A stretch of 64,000 bases of DNA from NCBI RefSeq assembly GCF_030272615.1, contig NC_081413.1, positions 333,288,302-333,352,301 on the forward strand, given 5' to 3'. Under the pieces are notes generated by a model, which worked only from the letters and a program-made list of their open reading frames with translations, had not been told where the DNA came from and made no database searches. The position numbers were made by a program, and so were the translations under genes. Source of the DNA: Cryptomeria japonica. Lineage: Eukaryota > Streptophyta > Pinopsida > Cupressales > Cupressaceae. Positions within the stretch are counted from its first letter, which is position 1; each line of letters begins with the position of its first letter. This document shows positions 11,977-22,120 of this stretch, piece after piece.

Positions 11977-13103
11977 TTTCTTTGAATTAATGTGCGAGCA
12001 ACACATTGGTTCAAAGAATGTGTGATGTCTAGGAGATACCAGTTCTGAACTTGAATGATCACGAACTAGATGAAAGCGAGGTGTTTAGCTTGATTTGAAG
12101 CGACAAAGCTGAATGAAGTTTGATTAAAGCGATACCATTCCCGAAATTGATTGAACTGAGGAACGATAGAAACAAAAGATACCAAACTTGAACTTGATTG
12201 ATCAAGAAGCAGATCTTATTGATCTAGAACTTGATTGAACTTAGATGCAGTGAGTGATGATAAAAATCAATCTTGAACTTGAATGATCAAGATACGATGA
12301 AGATAAACTATTCATCTTGATCAAGAAACAAATACTGAACACCTGCTTAGATTGAGTGTGATAAAAAATACCCTTTAAGCTTTTGATTAAGTCTAAACGA
12401 ATAATCAGCTTGATTTGAAGCGATGAAACTGATTAACGTTAAGAGACTAATTCAAATGAAAGACAAATATCAGTTTGATTTGAAGTGATGAAACTTATAT
12501 GCCCCTAGCGATTGATTCAATTCAGATGATCGAGAAATATCAACTTGACGTGAAGCGATGAAGCTGAGATGTCCCTTAGCAATGATAATTGATTTTCTTT
12601 AGTTAAAAAAAAATATTTTGCTCAACTTTTGATGAAGATTTAAAAATTTTCTCGACTTGTGAGATATGATGTCATAAGGTCATGAGTATGCCCCCTCAGG
12701 AACAAAATCGAAAGATAACGAGGGATTGATGATAGGAAATTGTCGACGATGAATAAGTTATTTGAGCACAAATTGATTCTGAGGAATATTTGAAAAATTC
12801 AATGTTGATTGATGAGTTAAGCGCAGAGTTAATCGTAAAGTTGATATGTAGAATTGAAATGGGTATTCAACATTGAAATTGAACACAATTGGAAGAAAAA
12901 TGAACATTTGATGAAAAGAGTGCTAAGTGGTCAAAATTGTGAAATTGACTAGCAAAATGATCTCTAATTTTGATTTCGATCCCAAAAATGGAATCATAAC
13001 GGGCAAATTAGCTAAGGGTACAATTTTCATGTCCATCGGAGCAAGTTGAAAAATTAGGTTTTTAGCTATATATGGGACAAAAGTGTCATTTTCAAAACAT
13101 TTT
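11977..13103 (-). other. Non-coding 3' region of the Tat element
   Basis: No gene is seen. It carries many diverged repeats of a unit like TTGATTTGAAGCGATGAAACTGA (about 12090-12590), also seen as TTGAACTTGA(A/T)TGATCAAG. This forms a degenerate short-period array. It lies between the 3' LTR and the nested element. Confidence 0.55.
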
Positions 13104-13915
13104 TGTTAGGAAACTTACAAATACTGAGAGGGGGGGTGAATCAGTATCTAACCAGTAATTAGAATTTCTCAACTTAAAACATGTAGAACATATTGCAACA
13201 GTGTACCGGTATGCAAGAAATAATGCAATAAACAGAAATGAAAGAAACCACATGAAAATCACACCATAACACAATGATTTAACGAGGAAACCCAGTGTGA
13301 GAAAAACCTCAGTGGGATTTGTGACCCACAATATTCACTTACTGGCCAATAAGAGAATATTACTTACAATAGGGGCCTGCACATGCAGGAAGGCCAACTA
13401 CCTAGAGCTCACTGCTCAAATGGGAAGTCTCACTGACTTACAATGTGGATTAAACAAAACCAATAACTTGTACTATTTTACAATAGCATCTTCAATGCCA
13501 GATTCAGTACCGGTTCCTGCTTTGTTCTTTACATATACCCCTTACCTATATTTTGCATAATAGGTCTACTTAATCTTTTCTCCTTACTTTTTTGCTTTCA
13601 TCACTTTCTTACTACCTTACAAAATGTCTACAATGATCTCTTTTATATATAAGAGTCATTTTACAATGATATCAAGTCCGCTTACAAAGTTTTTCAAATA
13701 ATAAAAAAAATATGATATATCAAAAATCCTATCGGCCTCTATGCCGATATACTTCCTTTCTCTGTGCCGGTGTTGGTGTCTTGAGTGCTGATGTAGAGTG
13801 TGTTCTTGTGATGCCGGTGTAATGCCTTGCCGGTGACATAGGATTGTAAGGTTGCCATCAATGAAAAAACCTTCAATCACATACAATGTCTCATTGGAGT
13901 GTGCATATGCCAACA
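13104..13915 (-). repeat. 3' LTR (812 bp) of the non-autonomous element
   Basis: It pairs with 18916-19696, about 96% alike by eye. It holds an extra stretch of about 33 bp after 13630, between two ACAATGAT repeats, that is absent from the other LTR. Confidence 0.92.
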
Positions 13916-13929
13916 ATATCCCCCTTTGG
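13916..13929 (-). promoter_or_regulatory. Polypurine tract
   Basis: The minus strand reads CCAAAGGGGGATAT directly against the 3' LTR, the expected second-strand primer. A near copy of the same block (CCAAAGGGGGAG) occurs internally near 14061-14073. Confidence 0.75.
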
Positions 13930-14115
13930 CATTGATGGCAACACTCATGAGAAATTTCAAAATTGTATCCAAAAATGTGAAGTCCAAAAATGTTACCAAA
14001 AATGTGTGCTCCCCCTGAGCATATGATTCCTATGATATTTGAATTTTCTCATACCACTACTCCCCCTTTGGCATCAATGACAAAGGTTGTCAAGATGTCA
14101 GTAGAGTTTGTAGTT

Positions 14116-15094
14116 TCAACCTTGTAACTGGGTAGTTACAATTTGAAATAGATCCGCCAAAATCAAGTTTATACTCTCCATAAACTTTTTACTATCTCTT
14201 ATTGTTGTCTTTGTCCTTTTAGCTATACCAGTGAGATGCTGCAAATGCTCTACCGGTGTTTTCTGTCCCTGTAATATTGCCTCGGATATTTCTTTCCGTA
14301 ATGAAGCTCGATAGTCCAATCTTGGACTCAGTTTTAATCTCAGAAGCTTTTCCTTATTCACTATTCTCTCCTTTTCTCTTTCTAATTTAAGTAATTCTTC
14401 CTCAAAATTTGTTTTCTTCCCCTCAAAAATTGATAATGTATCAGGTGAGTTAACAAAATTATCAGCAAGTTTATTGATTTCATCCTGTACCTTGCTTATT
14501 TTCTTATCTATATCTACAGTCAAAAAGTTTGTCTTACAGGTGTCTTTGTACAGAGTTTTGTACTCTTTCAATAAGTTACACAGTTCTGGTAGAAGTGTGT
14601 CAAAATCTCTGGTACACTTCTTTATTTACTCATCAAAGAATATTTTCTTTTCAATTTCTAATTTATCCTTCAATGCCTCTTCCTTTATTTTCTCAATGTT
14701 TTCTGTGATATATTTACACAAGGTATCAAGTTGTCCTAAAGAATCTTTATTGTCTATATTACAGTTAGGAGCAATTACCTTCAAAATTGGTATGGTGTCA
14801 TCTATTGCCTTATAAGCTTGTGAGTTGCAATCTGTTATCTTTTTAATTAAATCTAATAGTACTTCAGTCACATTAGTTGATTTGTAGCCTGATGATGAGG
14901 AACCTACATTCAGAGTACCGCTGGTGGAAGTAACCAAACTTGCATTGACCTCTGGTAGGTTTGTGTGCTTCTCCAGTTGTTGGTGGGACTGTTTCCTTAT
15001 GAACTTGTTCCTGTTGATGTCCCTGTTCCAGAGCTTTTTGCTATGTTTGTTTCTCTATTTATTGCATTGTCTCAGTCTGAGTCTTAGTTTCTAC
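14116..15094 (-). pseudogene. C-terminal coiled-coil extension of the large unknown protein
   Basis: Beyond the stop at 15095 the same protein seems to continue. A Gln-rich stretch with several in-frame TAG/TAA codons (at expected Gln positions) and a frameshift leads into frame 14937-14626. After another stop comes frame 14571-14116. These frames hold long amphipathic helices such as ITENIEKIKEEALKDKLEIE and FEEELLKLEREKERIVNKEK, typical of coiled coils. The final stop is at 14116, about 200 bases from the polypurine tract. No enzyme motif is seen. Including this part, the ancestral protein would be near 1,090 residues. The extension may mediate self-assembly, but that is inference. Confidence 0.55.
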
Positions 15095-17383
15095 CTATTT
15101 CTCTTTGACATCTGCCGATTTCTCCTGTGTGTTTTCAGTTTGCTCATCTACTGGAGGCTCACTAGCCATGTCAGTCTTATCAGCTGTATCTTTGTCTACC
15201 ACAATGTTGATCTTTTGAGTGTCAACATCTACTGTGTATAATACTTCAGGATTAGGATTAACATCCTCTATATCCATACTTTCAACTGCCAGTTGATCTT
15301 TTGTAGCTATTGTTGCTACCGATGGAGTAATCAAAGGAGGTGGGGGTAAGTTGTCTTTAACCTTGATACTAGGTGGTCCACCAACTTTACCTTTACCCTT
15401 GTCTCTTTCCTTCTGATAAACCTTTATAGGTTTGTGGCTCATGTATTCTTCTTGTTTTTCTTTTTCCACTAAGAAAATGTCCCATGCATTTTCTGTCTCC
15501 TCAATCACCTCATTAACCCTTCCAACCATTAAAGCAATGTGCCAGTGTGCAGTAGAAAATACTGACCGGTTGGCTTCAGCAATTAAGTCATCAATTTCTC
15601 TAGGTGAGTTTACCGGGTATACAGCAAGTAGCTTTTCTATCTTTATTTTCTTGTCAAGTTCTATTACTACTTGTCTTCTTGCTTCCAATCTCTTAAATAG
15701 TTCATCTGGTACTTCATCTACTACTTCCATCAAAAGTTTCTTATACATATCCATATGTAATATAACATTGTTTTCTACTTGTTCTTTTTCATCAACTGTC
15801 AAAGTGTCATACAGTTTCTCTATATTCTTCAATTTCCCTTCCTCTGTAATTTCATTCAATAGTATGTCAAGAGGAGCCAAGTCCTTATTTGTCCTCTTCT
15901 TCTTCTTGGGTGTCAGTTTCTTCTTCTTTTGTGTAGCCTTTCTTACCGAAGATCTCACTGCTTGTTGTTTTTGTCTTGTCCTCCTAGGTGAGGGTGTGGT
16001 TGCCAGCGAGGGATCTCTTTTCCTTACAACTCTATTGAAAGTTGTAGGCATGTCATTCTCTGAAGATGTGCCTACCGATGATAGGTGAGTTTTAGGTTGT
16101 GGAGCTGCTAACTCATCCTCTGTTATACCAGTTTGTTTCATTACTTTTTCTTTGATTTCCTTTGCTTGCCGGGAACCTCTTTTCACAACTGCCTCAACCT
16201 TTTTCACTCTTTTATGGGATTGTATTTGGATTTCAATAGTTTTTGCACTACCAAATACTTCTTCCTTAGGTTCTTTAGGGGCTTCTAGAAGTGCTTTAGC
16301 ATATGTTTCAATTATATGATCATTTGTTTCGTAGCCCATCTTTGTTACCCAGATTGTCCTAGGAATGACTGCTTCCATCCAGATCTCATCCTTTTTAATT
16401 ACAAAACATATTTCATCCTTATATTTGTTAACAATCTTTTGTGATAATCTAATTCTTTTCTTTATTTTGGCCTTAAGTGCTTGAAAGAAATCATGGATAT
16501 TGTTTTCCTTATCTTCTCCCATATTATTGAATAGTTCAATTGGTTGTTTACCTACCAGTATATCATATCCAAGTTCTTTGTAACCTATACCAGGAACCTG
16601 TTTGGTTATATGCATCAAACATACTAGCAGATTTCCAAACCTGAAAGTTCCCTTCTTGTCCTTCTTAATCTTGCCTAAGTTGTCAATTAATTCATCCTTC
16701 AACCACTCACATATATCAATCTTTGCATTATCTGTGACCATGTCATAAGCACTCTTAATGCACAGACTTGACACTGAATTGAGTCTGTTTGCATGAGTTG
16801 CCTTATATCCCAATATCATGCTGATAAATCTTACATTAGTATCTTTTACATCATTTACTCTTAAGGACCTTTTATCAGATGTGGCACCAGTTAGGTTCAT
16901 AACTAGGTCATTGTAAACCTTCTTGGATTTGTCTGGCCTTTTACTAGTGGTCGGTAACCCTGTGATAGCTTTCACAGCTTCCTTGGTGATTTTGTGAATT
17001 GCATCTAACCAGAAAAATTCACCATGTACCCTGCTTAGGACTATCCTAATCACATCCTTGGGGAATTCAGGAGTGCTAAGGATCTCTGTAAATCCTAGGG
17101 TTTCAATGATCTTATGTTCATCTTTTACATTGTCGAATTCATCACATATGATAGATTTAAACATGGTTTTAATCTCTTCATCTCCTAGTTCCTCAATGTT
17201 GCAGTGAATGTAAATTTTGGGGTCTTCAGCATAAACAACTCCTTTAGGAATTTGAGAAAAAGCACCTAAAGTATCATCTTTCTTTGCTACCTCGGGAACT
17301 AATTGAAATACGGGCCTAGGTCTTTTTACAACTTCAACAATAGTAGGGTTCGCTATATATTCAAGTGCAGAGGTGGATGCCAT
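15095..17383 (-). CDS. Large retroelement protein of unknown function, 762 aa
   Basis: This open frame runs uninterrupted for 763 codons from MASTSALEYI at 17383, by far the longest in the window. The ATG at 17383 is preferred. An in-frame ATG lies upstream at 17524, but the stretch between looks like leader. The first 350 residues look globular. Residues near 120-141 read FFWLDAIHKITKEAVKAITG, reminiscent of the N-terminal domain of 'putative plant transposon protein' families. I cannot confirm that. Residues about 400-500 are Lys/Arg-rich, with KKKKLTPKKKKR near 490, a likely nuclear localisation or nucleic-acid-binding segment. The C-terminal part is acidic and Pro-rich. The stop is TAG after VKEK, where Gln is likely ancestral. 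No pol motif is present. Confidence 0.75.
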   Translation of the reverse strand: MASTSALEYIANPTIVEVVKRPRPVFQLVPEVAKKDDTLGAFSQIPKGVVYAEDPKIYIHCNIEELGDEEIKTMFKSIICDEFDNVKDEHKIIETLGFTEILSTPEFPKDVIRIVLSRVHGEFFWLDAIHKITKEAVKAITGLPTTSKRPDKSKKVYNDLVMNLTGATSDKRSLRVNDVKDTNVRFISMILGYKATHANRLNSVSSLCIKSAYDMVTDNAKIDICEWLKDELIDNLGKIKKDKKGTFRFGNLLVCLMHITKQVPGIGYKELGYDILVGKQPIELFNNMGEDKENNIHDFFQALKAKIKKRIRLSQKIVNKYKDEICFVIKKDEIWMEAVIPRTIWVTKMGYETNDHIIETYAKALLEAPKEPKEEVFGSAKTIEIQIQSHKRVKKVEAVVKRGSRQAKEIKEKVMKQTGITEDELAAPQPKTHLSSVGTSSENDMPTTFNRVVRKRDPSLATTPSPRRTRQKQQAVRSSVRKATQKKKKLTPKKKKRTNKDLAPLDILLNEITEEGKLKNIEKLYDTLTVDEKEQVENNVILHMDMYKKLLMEVVDEVPDELFKRLEARRQVVIELDKKIKIEKLLAVYPVNSPREIDDLIAEANRSVFSTAHWHIALMVGRVNEVIEETENAWDIFLVEKEKQEEYMSHKPIKVYQKERDKGKGKVGGPPSIKVKDNLPPPPLITPSVATIATKDQLAVESMDIEDVNPNPEVLYTVDVDTQKINIVVDKDTADKTDMASEPPVDEQTENTQEKSADVKEK

Positions 17384-17729
17384 GATAAAATACCTTTTAC
17401 TACCTTTAGGATGGATGATTGCTTGAAGTGTTCTTGCCTCTTGCTCGAAATGCCTTAGCTCGGAATCTTCACGCTCTTCGTAGGTTTGAAATCTTGGTGA
17501 AATGAAATGGAGCCAAAACCTCAAATTTATAGTGTTAATTTGACCTCTACCACATTAAATGCATGCCAGTTAAGTATTCACTTAACATTGTCAGCCGGTA
17601 ATAAAGTAATTTCAAACTTCTCATCTCTAACCGAGGGAATAATAGGACATGTGTCATTAGATTGCCAAACCCTCAAGGAAACTTTCTTCAATTCAATGAA
17701 GAACTTCTTTCCAGTGGAGCATCACTCTG

Positions 17730-18844
17730 TCATGCCAGTGAAGCATCACTCTGTCCTACCGGTGAAGTATTGACTAGTTCTATCGGTGGAGGAGTATTCC
17801 CAATATTTAGATCAGCTTTTCTAATCCATTGTTTTGAGAATTCTTGCTTAACCTCTTCAACTTTTTCTTTACCTTTCAAGCTAGAGCTTTTGTTGTCTAC
17901 CGGTGATCCTTTACTTCTACAGAATTTTGCAATATGCCCAATCTTGTTACATGCATAACAAGTTACATTATTCTTCTGAATAGCTTTCCCATAACCTATG
18001 CCAGTTTGTGTTCTGCATTGATTAGATAAATGTCCAAATCTTCCACAAACATAACATCTCACATTCATTCTGCAATTCTCAGAATTGTGACCAACTTTGT
18101 TGCATTCAGAACATTGACTGGTGGGTGTGTTGATATTCTGATAATTTCTAGATCTACATTAATTTTCTCTATGACCATACTTATTATAGTTAATGCATTT
18201 TCCATTGAATTTATAAGCATTAGGTTGCCTTACCGGTTTGCTATGATCTTATGTGTTTGCAGTACCGGAGCTTTCACCAACTTCAAAGCTAATTCCAGAA
18301 GTGTCACCTTTAGGTTTTTGATTCTTCAGCAAGGTGCCAAGTTCCTTTGAGCTTTTCTTGAAATTCTCTTTATGTTGATTTGCAGTTTCTAGTTCTCTTT
18401 CTAAGACTTCTTTTTGTCTCATCAATTCATTTGAGTCATTTTGAGTGTCATCAGATCTATCTTTAATAGATCATTTTCATAGCTAAGTCTTGTGTTCTCA
18501 TTTTCTACATCACTTAGTCTTCTGGTCAATTCTTCTTCATTCTTCTTCCTATCTTCAATCTCTTTACAAAATCTCATAGTCATATCCTGCATCTCATTCT
18601 TTGTAGTTATGTTCTCCAGTTTCAGCTTACTTAACATATCATTAAGTGATTCCTTCTCATCATTCTCATTTTGCATCTTTTCACAAAGTTCTCTTCTCTT
18701 ATTTCTTGCAATAGTAATATTCTCTTGAAGTGCCTGAATGATATCCTGAGCTGCTTTTAGATCATCTTCTAGTTTGATATTTTTCAATTTTTCTGCATCA
18801 TAGTCTGAGAGAGCTACTTCAAGTTGCTTCATCAAATTTTCCAT
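17730..18844 (-). pseudogene. gag: Gag-like protein: coiled coil plus CCHC zinc knuckles
   Basis: From ATG at 18844 (MENLMKQLEV) about 140 residues form a strong coiled coil rich in Glu, Lys and Leu. A frameshift near 18440 leads into a frame with MRQKEVLERELE. After a stop come CCHC knuckles. The first is decayed (CINYNKYGHREN followed by a stop). Three are good: CSECNKVGHNSENC, CYVCGRFGHLSNQC and CYACNKIGHIAKFC. Such knuckles bind the packaged RNA. The combination of coiled coil and knuckles suggests particle assembly and RNA binding. It ends about 350 bases before the start of the large unknown protein. One frameshift and two or more stops make this copy non-functional. Confidence 0.75.
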
Positions 18845-18901
18845 CTTTACCGGTGTCAAGATCTTCCTCAAGCTATTAGGCTCTTGAAAATAGAGGACCA
18901 G

Positions 18902-18914
18902 GCTTTGATACCAA
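18902..18914 (-). promoter_or_regulatory. Primer binding site, initiator-Met type
   Basis: The minus strand reads TTGGTATCAAAGC one base from the 5' LTR. It has one mismatch to the common TGGTATCAGAGC site. Confidence 0.78.
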
Positions 18915-18915
18915 T

Positions 18916-19696
18916 TGTTAGGAAACTTACAGATACTGAGAGGGGGGGGTGAATCAGTATCTAACTGGTAATTAGAATTTCTCAACTTAAAACATGCAGA
19001 ACAGATTGCAACAGTGTACCGGTATGCAAGAAATAATGCAATAAATAGAAATGAAAGAAACCACATGAAAATCACACCATAACACAATGATTTAATGAGG
19101 AAACCTAGTGTGGGAAAAACCTCAGTGGGATTTGTGACCCACAATATTCACTTACTGGCCAATAAGAGAATATTACTTACAATAGGGGCCTACACATGCA
19201 GGAAGGCCAACTGCCTAGAGCTCACTGCTCAAATGGGAAGTCTCACTGACTTACAATATGGATTAAACAAATCCAATAACTTGTACTATTTTACAATAGC
19301 ATCTTCAATGCTAGATTCAGTACCGGTTCCTGCTCTGTTCTTTACATATAGCCCTTAACCTATATTTCGCATAATAGGTCTTCTTAATCTTTTCTCCTTA
19401 CTTTTTCACTTTCATCACTTTCTTACTACCTTACAAAATGTCTACAATGATATCAAGTCGGCTTACAAAGTTTTTCAAATAATAAACAAAATATGATATA
19501 TCAAAAATCATGTCGGCCTTTGTGCCGATATACTTTCTTTCTCTATGTCGGTGTCGGTGTCCTGAGTGCCGATGTAGAGTGTGTTCTTGTGATGCCGGTG
19601 TAATGCCTTGCTGGTGACATAGGATTATAAGGTTGCCATCAATGACAAAACCTTCAATCACATACAATGTCTCATTGGAGTGTGCATATGCCAACA
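18916..19696 (-). repeat. 5' LTR (781 bp) of the non-autonomous element
   Basis: It starts TGTTAGGAAAC and ends GCCAACA, followed by TSD ATTTT at 19697-19701. On the minus strand it carries a GTGGGTCACAAATCCCACTG...AACGAGG-type block. Similar text is common in plant copia LTRs. Confidence 0.92.
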
Positions 19697-19744
19697 ATTT
19701 TAACCCTCCAAGTTTGAAAATTCAAAAAGCCTTCTGTGAAGAAA

Positions 19745-19819
19745 ATGGTGGTCCCTACTCATGAGCATCGATTCAAGCACCAAAGACGTCATAATCAACC
19801 CCAAAACTATGAGCCAATG
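19745..19819 (+). pseudogene. Proposed exon 1 of the antisense plant-mobile-domain gene
   Basis: An ATG at 19745 opens 25 codons starting MVVPTHEHRF, rich in His, Arg and Gln. They end at CCAATG followed by GTAATT, a good splice donor. The exon ends on a complete codon, and the proposed exon 2 begins in phase 0, so the junction keeps the frame. The segment lies immediately inside the Tat element, next to the nested insertion. The exon is inferred from splice signals and frame only. Confidence 0.4.
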
Positions 19820-20284
19820 GTAATTGATCTATCTTAAGCCTCTTTATGTTTTCAATTTTGAATTTTTTTGCTCATTTTTCAAGTTTTTCACATGTGTGGG
19901 GTTGGGTTTCACGTTTTATTGTGCGAGACAGGATTCTATCTCGTACGAGTAACTGGTAAATTTTCTTTTGTTGTTTAGGGTTATTAGAATTGTCGTTCGA
20001 GATGCACCCTTGTATCGTATGACTGGTTTGTTAAAAGACCATTTTGTCATGCAGAGTCCAATAATTTGTCATTTGGGGTTATTTTATCGTACGATAGCTA
20101 TTCTTGACTCGTACGAGATTCCACTTCTTTGTGTTTTGTCGTTGGAGAGACAGTGAGCATTTTTTAAGGTCTAAACATGAAATTTTGATTTTGCATTTGA
20201 CTTAGTTGGATTTGCGTGATGTTTTACTTCTCTTGTAGGCTCATTTGGAATGTTTTATGATGCTTCATTGTTGGGTTTTTGCAG
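19820..20284 (+). other. Proposed intron with TCGTACGA palindromes
   Basis: The segment runs from GTAATT to TTTTTGCAG. It contains three perfect TCGTACGA palindromes (19941, 20087, 20109) and diverged relatives. The same palindromes occur in the element's 5' leader. An intron antisense to the element would not be removed from the genomic RNA, which would explain its survival through retrotransposition. Confidence 0.4.
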
Positions 20285-22120
20285 GTTCATTTACCTCTTG
20301 TGCTCTTTAGATGCGTTTATCCTCCTACTATGGCATTAGTTCAACATTTATTTGAGGTTGAGCGAGCTCATATTGACTTGTGCGGCATGAATCATCTATT
20401 GAGATTACCTAATATCCGTGTGAAATATGGAATGCTCATGACATTGGTAGAACGTTTCCATTTAGAGCATAACATGTTTCATCTACTAGTGGGGGAGTTG
20501 ACTATCACTCCCAAGGATGTATATAGAATCCTCCATATCTCTTTTGCTGGGGATAAGGTGGATTATGATTTAGGGTACCTTCTAGGATTATAGGCGGTGA
20601 GGCATGTCTTCAGTGATCCTGACATTTTGACTCGTTCCATTAGTTGGGACATATTGATGAGCAGGTACAATGAGGAGTTTCCTCTTGCATGTGTTCTAGC
20701 AGGATTCATTGGTTGTTTTCTGATGCTAGATAGAGGGCAGCAAGGTTTCTAGTGCAGATGGGGTCGGATGCTAGAGAGATTGATAGAGACCCCTCAGAGA
20801 CTTGGCTGGGGTTCATGTTTATTGGCCCACATGTATCGAGAGATGCATGAGATGGTGTATAGAGATGGTCAGAGCATGGCCACTAGTGTATATATTTTGC
20901 AGGTGTGGGCTTGGGAGCACCTTCCCGTTTGTCGGCCCATAGAAAATGACAGTAGAGAGCTCGAGCAACCGATTATATATAGGTATGTCAGTTATATTAC
21001 GTAGCCCCATCTGGGCAAGACAAATTTTTGGAGACGATTGCTAGATGACCTGATAGACATTGTATGGAGACCATACAGAGGTTTAGAGCCTTGGGATGAC
21101 TGGCAACTAGTCCGTGGGGACCTTTTTGTCACACATCCTCTTATTGGGAGATCACAAACCATTGTGGAGTGGTTCATTGTATCACTGGTGATGAGGCAGT
21201 ATGGCTAGTCTTAGGGGATCTCGCAGGAGTTTACAGCATATGTGTGTTACGCAGATGAGGAGAGACAGGGATGGTCTCCACAGTTGTCCTATGCTTTGGC
21301 GATGTAGGAGCTGACTAGTTTACATCGCCTGAGGTGGGATTATATGGATGATGTGGCAGATGTAGGGGTATCGCCCTAGTATAGAGATTGGTTTCAGCAA
21401 CATCCATTCCCTCGATTCACAGATCCAATAGAGCAGGCTCCTCATATTGAGGATGTTGAGGATGATGCCCTCACACCGACATAGGGATAGGGACAGGGCC
21501 ACAGGTAGGGATAGGCACAAAGAGTTGAGGCTCCATGGTGGAGTGGTGGTGATCCTGGTGCAAGCAGCAGTAGGGTTCCAGCTGAGGGTGGACAATAGAG
21601 GGGTGAGGGTGGATCCCTAGGGCATGTAGGAGTGAGATTGGGTGGGACTGAGGAGGAGCAAACAGCTCTGAGATAGGTCCGACAGCGGCAAGATGAGCAG
21701 GGTGGAGCTACAGGTGGAGATGGGGGTGGGGAGCCTGTGAGAGAGCAGGGGACTGACGCAGGGCAGTCGATGAGAGAACGTCTTGTAGAGCTGCAGTCAC
21801 AGTTGATAGTGGCTCAGACTCAGCTAGCGGAGTGAGATCAACAGCTTATCAAGGTGAGGGCTAAGCGTGATCACCTGATTGCATCATTGAGAGCAGAGTC
21901 TAGAGAAGAGATAGAGGCTTTACGATAGGAGGTCCTTCTCCAGAGTAGTAGGGTAGCCTACTATGTGGCAGCACATAGTGTCACAGTTCCTGTTGCACAG
22001 TAGGTGATACCCTACTCACAATATATGGCATGATCAGAGGGAGCTCGGGCATCTCGTCTTGATCCTAGGCATTAGACTCCTCCTCCTCCACTAGGCGATG
22101 AGGGAGAGGGTGCTAGCTAG
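20285..22120 (+). pseudogene. Antisense plant mobile domain (PMD) gene, one frame with 16 TAG stops
   Basis: A single frame of 612 codons can be followed with no net indel. Near its start are MTLVERFHLEHNMFHLLVGE and LTITPKDVYRILHISF. They match the plant mobile domain pattern (L..RW..ETHTFHLP.GE.T.TL.DV...L). Further on are the matching LLAHMYREMHEM and LQVWAWEHLPVCRP segments and a VMRQYG motif. A Gly/Gln-rich linker and a C-terminal coiled region (MRERLVELQSQLIVAQTQLA) follow. PMD proteins occur in plant MAIN/MAIL proteins and in transposons. The gene lies antisense between integrase and the 3' LTR. I recall antisense extra ORFs in that position in Tat-lineage elements. Internal stops are 16 TAG, 2 TGA and no TAA. 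Confidence 0.75.

Larger units (their letters stand above)
13104..19696 (-). mobile_element. Non-autonomous LTR retrotransposon with gag-like and large unknown proteins
   Basis: LTRs lie at 13104-13915 and 18916-19696, starting TGTTAGGAAAC and ending GCCAACA. They are flanked by identical 5-bp repeats ATTTT (13099-13103 and 19697-19701). The PBS and polypurine tract place it on the minus strand. It encodes a coiled-coil/CCHC gag-like protein and a large basic protein, with no protease, RT, RNase H or integrase. It sits inside the 24 kb Tat element and has the longest open frame in the window, so it is the younger of the two. The initiator-Met-type PBS and a copia-style LTR suggest that a copia element mobilised it. 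Confidence 0.9.

Noticed and set aside
15432..16088. Plus-strand ORF of 218 codons
   Set aside because: It is the antisense shadow of the 762-residue minus-strand protein, Ser/Phe-rich as expected for such shadows.
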